Origin: Chloroflexota bacterium
GTDB lineage: Bacteria > Chloroflexota > Dehalococcoidia > Bin125
Direction of reading: 5' to 3'
Length of the DNA: 35,220 nt
Assembly: GCA_009838735.1 (NCBI GenBank)
Contig: VXQZ01000005.1
Location: forward strand, 1-35,220
Under the pieces are notes generated by a model, which saw nothing but the letters and a program-made list of their open reading frames with translations, was not told the DNA's origin and made no database searches. The translations under genes were made by a program, and so were the position numbers. This document shows positions 27,407 through 33,866 of this stretch, piece after piece; position 1 is the first letter of the stretch; each line of letters opens with the position of its first letter.

Positions 27407-28741
27407 GTGGTGACCAGGCTTCTGGTTCGAAGCGTGTTGCTCGCGCTGTTGATGGGGATTGGCGCCGGGGTGCTCAGCGTCAACGTGGTTTCGGGCGCAC
27501 CCCACAGCTGTCCCTACAGCGGAGGAGGGCCTCCCTTCGCGGTTGAGTCGTTCGAAGCGGATCGAATGCGCCGCACCTACCTCCAGGCTCAGTTGCTGGC
27601 GGCCCAGAACCGGTTGTTTCCGGACGACGCGGAGTTTGCCATGCCCGCCCTGAAGGTGGGCGCCAATCGGACGGCGTCGGCGTCGGCAACGATTCCGGCA
27701 CAGCTGCTTCATGCGATCAGCTGGATCGAGAGCAAGATCAACCAGGTGCATATCAACGTTCCCTACGGCGATGTCGGAGCGGCGCTGATATCGCCGGATT
27801 GCGGCTACGGGATCATGCAAGTGACGAGCACGATCGACAACGACGGCGGCTTGCCTTCGCGATATGAGGCATTGGCAATCTCACACTTTGCCTACAACAT
27901 TGCGGCCGGCGCCGGGATCCTGGCGGAGAAGTGGAACGAGGACTACTTCCCGGTGGTGGGCGATAGCGATCCGAGCTACGTGGAGTCCTGGTACTTCGCA
28001 CTGTGGGCTTACAACGGTTGGGCCTGGATTAACCATCCGGGGAACCCGATGTACGATCCGGCGCGACCGCCGTACGACTGTGATGACGACGAGAGCGGCT
28101 ACTGGGATTACCCGTACCAGGAGCGGGTGTTGGGCTGTGTGCTCAGCCCGCCGGTTGTCAATGGTCAGCGGTTGTGGGAGCCGCATCCGGTGGTCCTGCC
28201 CGATGTTCCCGGCCTGACGGCGCCGGGCGGAGCGCTCGATCCGGACCTGTTCCGGCAGCGGTTGGACCAGGTGCGGGAGCGGATGAGCCTGGACCTGCCC
28301 GGCAGTGCCGTGCCGGCGCGGCTGACGATCGGCGGGCCGGAGTCGAGCCGGGAGGCGTTGCTGGGGATGCCTGAGCTGGATGGGATACCGACTGAGGTGG
28401 AGTTGTCGTCGAGCGAGCTGGCGCGGGGCGGCACGCAGCTGACGATCGCGAACGAGGGCAGCGGGCTGCTGGCCTGGCGGGTGGTGAGCACGCCGAGCTG
28501 GCTTGACGTGGGGATTCAGGCGGGGGTCGCACTGGGCAACGGTTACGACTTTTCGAACATGCCACAGCAGTCGATCATTCCGATCTCGGCGTCGGCCGGC
28601 GGCGTCCCGGAGGGGTCGCATCGAGGGCAGATTGTGCTGGAGTTCAACTATCCCGACGGCACGTCGGAGACGGAGAGCGTCGCCATATCATTGGACAAGC
28701 GGGGCGCCGCCTACTACGAGGCCGGCCGCCCGCAAAGCTGA
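27407..28741 (+). CDS. Secreted lytic transglycosylase (SLT)-like protein
   Basis: The 444-residue protein has an N-terminal signal or anchor (about 1-31, LLVRSVLLALLMGIGAGVLS), then a transglycosylase-like domain. AISWIESKINQ (103-113) supplies the expected catalytic Glu108, GYGIMQVTS (133-141) is the SLT motif 2, and FAYNIAAGAGILAEKW near 165-180 and ALWAYNGW near 205 match later SLT motifs. Residues 230-444 form a beta-rich, proline-bearing tail ending in two Ig-like repeats (VELSSSELARGGTQLTIANE, then LDVGIQAG). It presumably acts on peptidoglycan outside the cell. Start is GTG 27407; the next codon is also GTG. Its TGA ends at 28741, directly against the tRNA. Confidence 0.72.
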   Translation: MVTRLLVRSVLLALLMGIGAGVLSVNVVSGAPHSCPYSGGGPPFAVESFEADRMRRTYLQAQLLAAQNRLFPDDAEFAMPALKVGANRTASASATIPAQLLHAISWIESKINQVHINVPYGDVGAALISPDCGYGIMQVTSTIDNDGGLPSRYEALAISHFAYNIAAGAGILAEKWNEDYFPVVGDSDPSYVESWYFALWAYNGWAWINHPGNPMYDPARPPYDCDDDESGYWDYPYQERVLGCVLSPPVVNGQRLWEPHPVVLPDVPGLTAPGGALDPDLFRQRLDQVRERMSLDLPGSAVPARLTIGGPESSREALLGMPELDGIPTEVELSSSELARGGTQLTIANEGSGLLAWRVVSTPSWLDVGIQAGVALGNGYDFSNMPQQSIIPISASAGGVPEGSHRGQIVLEFNYPDGTSETESVAISLDKRGAAYYEAGRPQS

Positions 28742-28818
28742 CCCCCCGTAGCTCAACCGGACAGAGCGACGGACTTCTAATCCGTAGGCTGGAGGTTCGA
28801 GTCCTCCCGGGGGGACCA
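28742..28818 (+). tRNA. tRNA-Arg (anticodon UCU)
   Basis: A 77-nt cloverleaf with perfect acceptor pairing CCCCCCG/CGGGGGG, D-arm GCTC/GAGC, anticodon arm ACGGA-CTTCTAA-TCCGT (anticodon TCT), five-base variable loop, T-arm GGAGG-TTCGAGT-CCTCC, discriminator A and encoded CCA at 28816-28818. The gene begins at the base after the preceding stop codon, so the mRNA and tRNA are probably separated by RNase P cleavage. Confidence 0.93.
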
Positions 28819-28892
28819 TTTGCTCAGCGTCGCCTGGCGGAGTGATCGTTGGCGAGTGGTGCTGAGGGCCGAAGGCGGCGGCCGGCATGGCA

Positions 28893-28937
28893 CATGGCAG
28901 CACGGCACGTGGCGGCACGGCACGTGGCGGCATCAAG
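28893..28937 (+). repeat. Three imperfect tandem 15-bp units
   Basis: Units at 28893-28907, 28908-28922 and 28923-28937 share CGTGGCGGCACGGCA, with changes in the first (CATGGCAGCACGGCA) and last. They lie 75 bases after the tRNA in a gene-free stretch. No coding or regulatory role is evident. Confidence 0.45.
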
Positions 28938-29143
28938 ACTGCCCTGTCAGGTGGGCTACCACAGTGCCTCAAGTGGCTATTGCGCGATAACGCGGATGAC
29001 GTTTTGGCGCTTAGGCTGGAAGACACATCTGAAACAGCCTTGAGACCTTACACAACATCCCGTCTTCATTCTTGCTTCATTTGGCCCACGTTCCGCTCTG
29101 ATTCAACCATCCGAGACCACCTCCTGAGGAGTCCTTCCCACCC
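28938..29143 (+). other. Gene-free leader upstream of the DEAD-box helicase
   Basis: Together with the repeats, 28819-29143 (325 bases) has no gene. The second half is lower in GC and pyrimidine-rich (for example GTCTTCATTCTTGCTTCATT), as in long 5' leaders of helicase genes. I see no convincing -35/-10 pair and no strong hairpin. GAGGAG (29126-29131) lies twelve bases before the helicase ATG and can serve as ribosome-binding site. Confidence 0.3.
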
Positions 29144-30571
29144 ATGCCTTCAGCATCCGTATCCGCGCGGCCACGGTCGCGCGCGCGCAAACCTCGCCAC
29201 CAAGTCACGTGCGCCGACTGCGGCGTCTCGACTTCTGTTCCATTCCGTCCGCGCGGCGACCGACCGGTGTACTGCACGTCGTGCTACGCGGGTCGACGGG
29301 GCAGCACCAGCGCAGAGCTTCCATCCGACGCTCGGAATGCCACGCGCCGGCGAAGCGAACCCAGCGTGCCGGTCCGGGCCAACGATCGGGACTCCACCGG
29401 CAAAGCAGCGACCTTCTCTGAAATGGAGCTGAGTCGAGCGACCAGGACAGCGCTGGCCGCGATGGAGATCTCGGAACCCACGCCGATTCAGCAGGAGACG
29501 ATCCCGCTGTTGCTGGCCGGTCGCGACGTGATTGGTCAGGCGCGAACCGGTTCCGGCAAGACCCTGGCGTTCGCGACTCCGATGGTTGAACGCTGTGAGC
29601 CAACTGTTCGCGAGGTGCAGGCGCTGGTGCTGACGCCGACTCGCGAACTGGCGATCCAGGTGGGAGAGGTGACGGACGCCGTCGCCAAGTCGCAGGGGCT
29701 GCACACGACGCTGCTCTATGGCGGCCGCTCGGCGCGGCCGGAGCAGAGCGCGCTCCGGCGGGGGGCACAGATCGTGATCGGGACACCGGGTCGCACGCTG
29801 GACCATCTTCGCCAGGGGACGCTCGACCTGCGGTCGGTGCGATTCCTGGTGCTGGATGAGGCCGACGAGATGCTGGATCGCGGGTTTGCCCGTGATGTCG
29901 AGGGGATCCTGGGCTACACGCCGTCGGAGCGGCAGACGGCGATGTTCTCGGCGACGCTGCCCGACTGGGTGGCGACGACCGCCGCCAAGCACCTGCGCCA
30001 GCCCGCCACCGTGGAGGTCGACGCCGACCTGCAGACGCTGCCCAGCGTGACGCACCTGGTCTATTCGATCCGGCGAGACCACAAGATCGGGGCGCTGCGT
30101 TCGCTGCTGGACGAGCGCAACGGCGAGGCGGTGATCGTGTTTGGGAAGACCAAGCACGGGGTGAAGAAGCTGGCCCGACAGCTGGACGAACTGGGCTATC
30201 CGGTGGGCGCGCTGCAGGGGAACCTGCGTCAGAACGCTCGCGAGCGGGTGATGCGTGAGTTTCGGTCGGGCGGGACTCCGATCCTGGTCGCGACCAACGT
30301 GGCGGCGCGGGGGCTTGATATTGACGGCGTCGGGCAGGTGATCAACTACGACCTGCCCGACTCTCCCCAACTGTTCACGCACCGTGTCGGTCGCACCGGC
30401 CGGATGGGTCGCGACGGCGAAGCGATCACGTTCGTCACGCCGGAGGAAGAGTCCAAGTGGCGCGAGATCGACCGAAGCCTCGGGGTCCGCTTCATCCGGC
30501 GACCGTGGAACGACGACCCGGGGTTGCAGCAGCCGGTCCGGCGCCGCTCGCGGGTGAAGCGAATCCGCTAG
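29144..30571 (+). CDS. DEAD-box RNA helicase with N-terminal zinc ribbon
   Basis: A 475-residue ATP-dependent RNA helicase. Residues 21-47 form a zinc ribbon: CADC (Cys23, 26), VPFRPRGDRPVYC, then Cys44 and Cys47 (CTSC), a small domain also found alone or on other Chloroflexota/Deltaproteobacteria-type proteins. A linker rich in Arg and Ser leads to a full helicase core: Q motif FSEM... EPTPIQQETIP, ARTGSGKT (133-140), PTRELAIQ, TPGRTLDHL, LDEADEMLD, SAT, VIVFGKTKHGVK, ARGLDIDGVGQVINYD, and HRVGRTGRMGRDG. It probably remodels rRNA or mRNA at low temperature. A 493-codon antisense frame over the gene is a shadow. Confidence 0.92.
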   Translation: MPSASVSARPRSRARKPRHQVTCADCGVSTSVPFRPRGDRPVYCTSCYAGRRGSTSAELPSDARNATRRRSEPSVPVRANDRDSTGKAATFSEMELSRATRTALAAMEISEPTPIQQETIPLLLAGRDVIGQARTGSGKTLAFATPMVERCEPTVREVQALVLTPTRELAIQVGEVTDAVAKSQGLHTTLLYGGRSARPEQSALRRGAQIVIGTPGRTLDHLRQGTLDLRSVRFLVLDEADEMLDRGFARDVEGILGYTPSERQTAMFSATLPDWVATTAAKHLRQPATVEVDADLQTLPSVTHLVYSIRRDHKIGALRSLLDERNGEAVIVFGKTKHGVKKLARQLDELGYPVGALQGNLRQNARERVMREFRSGGTPILVATNVAARGLDIDGVGQVINYDLPDSPQLFTHRVGRTGRMGRDGEAITFVTPEEESKWREIDRSLGVRFIRRPWNDDPGLQQPVRRRSRVKRIR

Positions 30572-30590
30572 CGCCCGGGTTGTTGACGCG

Positions 30591-30630
30591 GCCTCGAGGG
30601 GCCGGAGGTTCGAATCCCTCGGGTGGATCA
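30591..30630 (+). other. tRNA 3'-end-like remnant
   Basis: GGAGGTTCGAATCCCTC (30604-30620) resembles a T-arm with the invariant GGTTCGAATCC, followed by GGGTGGATCA like an acceptor strand with a CCA-like end. The T-stem has a mismatch, and no matching 5' half, D-arm or anticodon arm lies upstream, where the helicase coding sequence is. It is 19 bases after the helicase stop and six before the end of the HTH/SEC-C gene, at the left border of the accessory stretch. A degenerate integration-site copy is possible. Confidence 0.35.
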
Positions 30631-30636
30631 TTTCAA

Positions 30637-31407
30637 TCAGGGCCCGAGCAATTCGGCGAGTTGGCCGAGCGCGGCGACCTCGGCGCGCGGGTCGTTGTTG
30701 CGGCTTGCGGCGCGGGCTTGCTCAGAGAGGCGGAGCGCTTCGGCCTCGATGTCGGCTGCTTGAGGAGGCGCCTGCGCGTGCTGGGGGTGGCAGAGTTTTC
30801 GCTTCTTGCCGCTGCCGCAGGGACAGGGTTTGTTGCGTCCGGTGTTCTTGGGCAACGGCAGGTTCAGGTTTTCGGACGAACTTTTTTCTGAGGGGGTTGT
30901 GGCTGCGATTTCCTTTGTTTTCCGGGGGATCGAGGCCTGTGCGCTTTCAGGTTCTTTCAGGTTTTTTCGGGGTCGTTGAGGGTCGGCGAGTTCGTCGTCG
31001 GGGTAGTCGGCGAGTTCGAGTTCGATGATCTCGCCGCTTGGCGGGCCATCGCTGGGGAGTTCGCGGAGCAGGAGGCGGAGTTCGCGGCAGGCGGCGTTGA
31101 GTTCCTGGGCATAGAGGGCCCTGGCGCGCAGGGCCTCGTTCATGGTGGCGCAGAGTTCGAGGCCGACGACGCCGGTGTTGATCAAGCGGCTGATGCGGCG
31201 GTTGACGCGGTTGATCTGCTGGAGCAGGATGTCGTTGCGGGTGGCCTGGGCGAAGTCGGACCAGTTGGTCTCGAGCAGGCGCAGGTCGGCGTGGACGGTG
31301 GCGACGGAGACGTTGACCTTGTCGGCGATCTGCTCGAGGGTGTGGCCGTTCTGCCGGAGTTGGTGCTCTCTGAGAGTGCGTCGGCGTCGGCGTGGTGAGA
31401 TGGTCAT
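30637..31407 (-). CDS. HTH plus SEC-C zinc-binding protein
   Basis: A 256-residue basic protein. The N-terminus (1-48) has a run of arginines and a helix-turn-helix, GHTLEQIADKVNVSVATVHA (21-40), reading like a sigma-70 region 4 or Fis/Trp-repressor-style HTH. A helical middle (50-120) with CATMNEALRARALYAQELN could oligomerise. A low-complexity linker (120-190) leads to the SEC-C motif RNKPCPCGSGKKRKLCHP (191-208; Cys195, Cys197, Cys206, His207), which in SecA binds zinc and SecB or ribosomes. CAGGAG seven bases before ATG is a good ribosome-binding site. The combination suggests a DNA- or ribosome-associated regulator; function is unknown. Confidence 0.68.
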   Translation of the reverse strand: MTISPRRRRRTLREHQLRQNGHTLEQIADKVNVSVATVHADLRLLETNWSDFAQATRNDILLQQINRVNRRISRLINTGVVGLELCATMNEALRARALYAQELNAACRELRLLLRELPSDGPPSGEIIELELADYPDDELADPQRPRKNLKEPESAQASIPRKTKEIAATTPSEKSSSENLNLPLPKNTGRNKPCPCGSGKKRKLCHPQHAQAPPQAADIEAEALRLSEQARAASRNNDPRAEVAALGQLAELLGP

Positions 31408-31480
31408 CGTTGGGCTCCTGTTCGTCTTCGAACATTAGAGCGCGTTTGGTCGCTGGGTGGTGTGTCGGGGTTTGCGGTAG

Positions 31481-31502
31481 GCCGGCAAGCGGGGATGCCG
31501 GC
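31481..31502. repeat. Hairpin in the divergent intergenic region
   Basis: GCCGGC (31481-31486), loop AAGCGGGGAT, GCCGGC (31497-31502) forms a short stem between the HTH/SEC-C gene (minus) and the truncated antitoxin-like gene (plus). It could be a dispersed repeat or an operator-like element; no second copy is in the window. Confidence 0.3.
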
Positions 31503-31529
31503 GATACGGTTGGGTTGGAGGTAGAGCTG

Positions 31530-31715
31530 ATGGCACTGACTCGGGACTTCAAGGAGACGGTGCGGGCGCGGGCTCGACGCGACCCGGCGTTTCGTCGGGC
31601 GTTGCTGCGGGAGGAGATTGGGCGTTTGGTGGGTGGGGAGGTGGAGACGAGCAAGATCTTGCTGCGGGACTACCTTCAGTCGGCGATTCGCAGGCTCGGG
31701 CCCTCTTCTAGGTGA
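31530..31715 (+). pseudogene. Truncated antitoxin-like regulator
   Basis: ATG 31530 with GGAGGT seven bases upstream opens a 61-residue frame, MALTRDFKETVRARARRDPA..., that resembles the N-terminus of small DNA-binding regulators/antitoxin proteins (MALTRDFKET, RDPAFRxALLRE, ETxKxLLRDYL). Those usually continue for about 30-50 further residues with an HTH, which is missing: the frame ends after SAIRRLGPSSR at TGA. None of the three frames just downstream (31716-31866) continues the family. I treat it as a truncated remnant, or a stand-alone short protein; no partner toxin is seen. Confidence 0.4.
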
Positions 31716-31866
31716 CTGTCTGCCTGCAGGATCACGAGGACGTCCAGATGGAGGATTCCAAGCGCGACCATACGCCGACAGTGGAGGTGGCTGTCGCGGA
31801 CTCTGAGGTGGAGGGGGAGGTCGGTCGCCAGCGTACGAGTTTCGGTACTGCTGGTGAACCTCTGCG

Positions 31867-33537
31867 TCAGTTGAGCACCCACAAATCTGCCAACTTCGCC
31901 AAGAGTTCGTCTTGTCGCGTCTGCAGTACCTTGGGAGTCCACTCATCCTCACCAAGCACCTGGGTCGTCAAGGCAAACGGCGACACTCCTCCTCGCACAA
32001 AGTACTCGTGCTTCTTTCGCTTGAAGTCCCAGTTCGATGCGGCGGAGTTCTTTCGACGCGCTAACAGCACAAGGTTGGCCAGCTTGTGCGTCCAGAATTC
32101 ACGCACCTCTTCGTCGGGAAAGTCCTGAAGCCACTCCGATTCTGCCGGCGGCTGCTGCGGCAGCACGTGCTCTACGGTGATGATCTTGTGGTCGTATGAG
32201 GCTCCGGCATCAGCGAGAAGCCCATCAAGTCGGAGCAGAAGCGGCAACCTTGCCCGCGTCACAAGGTAAATGTCACCAGCCAGCCGTTCGCGAATCTCAG
32301 CCTTCTCCGTGTCAGAGAAATCGAACGCGGAAAACTCTTGACCTGCGGGCTCGCCATCGGCAATCTCGGCCAGGAGTTTCCCGTATCTGTCGATGCGCTC
32401 GTACGTGTCCGCTCTACGAATGAACAGGCCGTAGGCGAGCCGGTCCAGCCTTTTGACGAACCGGAGAAGGTCGACACTCGAACCAGAGTGCAGTCGGAAG
32501 AACTCCATCGTAGGGGGGATCCAGTCGAAGTTATCCAAGAAGCCCAGGAAACTCAGGTAGCGGTTGATTGCCTCAGCATTCTCAGTGCTCACAAACGCTG
32601 CGTCTTCGATCAATTCATAGAGCTTGGCATAGGGCACGAGGACATCGTCGATGAACGCTGGACCGCTTTCCTCGCTCAGAACGTGCTCGCGAAATCCCTC
32701 CTGCAACGTCACCCTCAGCTTGTCCTTGCCATAGATCATCCGAATGTGTGCGAAGAGCTCTCGGAACTTCTCGCGGCCAAGTTCCTCCTCAAGTTCTTCC
32801 CACTTCGCTGCGTACTCACTCTGAAGCCGCTCTTCCAAGTCTCCGATTGCTTCCGCCTTCAGGATGTCCGTTGGGGACAGGTCCAACCCGCGGGTGTTCA
32901 TCACGGTGAAAATGCGATACGCGGAGTCTCTATCCTTCGCGGTCACAAGCACAAGGAAACACTGGTGAAGAACGAACTGCGTGAGGTCTTCCCGGACCTG
33001 TTCTGACAAGGAACCCAGCTCCGTCTGCATGTGCTCCACGTTCTCTATCACTCGCATCTGTGTGTCAGGGCGACCGGCACGGTCCAGTTCCAGGAGTGCT
33101 TGGATGCCTCCTCCACTTTGTACGTGCGTTCGAAAGAAGTCACGGTCCCGTTCTCGTAGACTCAGGCGATATTCGTCCTGGGTACCTTTGAGTTTGTTGC
33201 CAGACTGCCAGATGAAAGCGTCGATCTCCCTCGTGTACTCCTCGCTACTGCTCAGTTCACGTAGAACACAGAGCAACATGGTCAACGTGGTCAGCCGCTG
33301 CTGACCATCAACAACATCGCTATCCGGGGCATCCTCATGTTTGATGAGAATGATGTTGCCTAGGAAATATGGATCCTCTGGAGCCTCCCGCAGAGATTTC
33401 AACAGGTCTTTGAGGAGCTCGTCCGCATTCTCGGTGGTCCAAGCGTAGGGACGCTGATAGGCGGGAATCTTGAACAAGTAGTCATCGTCGAACACGGCCC
33501 TCATGGCGAATTCGCTTGCCTTGAATACCTGCGGCAC
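31867..33537 (-). CDS. DUF262/DUF1524 (GmrSD-like) putative restriction nuclease
   Basis: A 556-residue protein with the N-terminal DUF262 (GmrS/ParB-like) marks IPAYQRPYAW (24-33), FLGNIILI, and VDGQQRLTTLTMLL (76-89), and a C-terminal DUF1524 HNH-type nuclease region: ITVEHVLPQQPP near 453-464, then HKLANLVLLARRKNSAASN near 488-506 and KKHEYF. The order and spacing match one-polypeptide GmrSD-type IV restriction enzymes, which cut modified phage DNA, and SspE-like proteins. The middle contains long helices (LEERLQSEYAAKWEELEEEL). It is lower in GC than neighbours and stands alone without a modification gene, as expected for type IV defence. The start ATG is preceded by weak GGGAATAG; start confidence is moderate. 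Confidence 0.85.
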   Translation of the reverse strand: MPQVFKASEFAMRAVFDDDYLFKIPAYQRPYAWTTENADELLKDLLKSLREAPEDPYFLGNIILIKHEDAPDSDVVDGQQRLTTLTMLLCVLRELSSSEEYTREIDAFIWQSGNKLKGTQDEYRLSLRERDRDFFRTHVQSGGGIQALLELDRAGRPDTQMRVIENVEHMQTELGSLSEQVREDLTQFVLHQCFLVLVTAKDRDSAYRIFTVMNTRGLDLSPTDILKAEAIGDLEERLQSEYAAKWEELEEELGREKFRELFAHIRMIYGKDKLRVTLQEGFREHVLSEESGPAFIDDVLVPYAKLYELIEDAAFVSTENAEAINRYLSFLGFLDNFDWIPPTMEFFRLHSGSSVDLLRFVKRLDRLAYGLFIRRADTYERIDRYGKLLAEIADGEPAGQEFSAFDFSDTEKAEIRERLAGDIYLVTRARLPLLLRLDGLLADAGASYDHKIITVEHVLPQQPPAESEWLQDFPDEEVREFWTHKLANLVLLARRKNSAASNWDFKRKKHEYFVRGGVSPFALTTQVLGEDEWTPKVLQTRQDELLAKLADLWVLN

Positions 33538-33694
33538 TATTCCCTACTCACCATTGCGCCATGCTGGACAATGAACACCCGTGGCACTCGCACTCTAACG
33601 GTGCAGTCCCGCCCGATGCGCCTGTGTGGGGGCGCGGGGGCACGACGGCCTAGCCGCGAAGCTCCGCCGGCACGGTAATGACGGTGTTGGGGGC

Positions 33695-33865
33695 CTACTG
33701 CGCGAAGACGCCGGCTCCGGGGCCTTCGGCGGTGGCCCAGAACTTTTCGCTGATCTGGTCGATCAGGTCCTGGCCCTTGACGGGGCCGTTGGTCTTCTTG
33801 GTTTCGACGGCGACCCTGGTGGCGTTCCACATGAGTTCGTGGATCGAGGCGTCGGACGGGCAGCA
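33695..33865 (-). pseudogene. C-terminal gene fragment, origin unknown
   Basis: From just after the alpha/beta hydrolase stop to TAG 33697-33695, one frame reads about 56 residues with good codon use: ...ASIHELMWNATRVAVETKKT, then NGPVKGQDLIDQISEKFWAT, ending GAGVFAQ. An in-frame stop 10 bases into the hydrolase end closes it off upstream. A start exists at ATG 33832 (45 residues), but no ribosome-binding site is clear. It reads as the tail of a larger enzyme, truncated at its 5' end. I do not recognise the family. Between 33538 and 33694 nothing else is seen. Confidence 0.4.
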
Positions 33866-33866
33866 G

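Noticed and set aside
27188-27820. Upstream extension of tyrA
   Set aside because: Overlaps the divergent transglycosylase-like gene and lies upstream of a strong AGGAGG-GTG start.
28893-28937. CRISPR-like array
   Set aside because: Only three imperfect 15-bp units with no spacers.
29150-30631. Minus-strand open frame of 493 codons
   Set aside because: Antisense shadow of the DEAD-box helicase, which carries all family motifs on the plus strand.
30947-31654. Minus-strand frame of 235 codons overlapping the HTH/SEC-C gene
   Set aside because: Low-complexity Pro/Arg shadow one base out of frame; the HTH/SEC-C frame has recognisable motifs.
31712-32128. Plus-strand frame after the truncated antitoxin-like gene
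   Set aside because: Mostly antisense to the DUF262 gene; no similarity to the missing antitoxin C-terminus.
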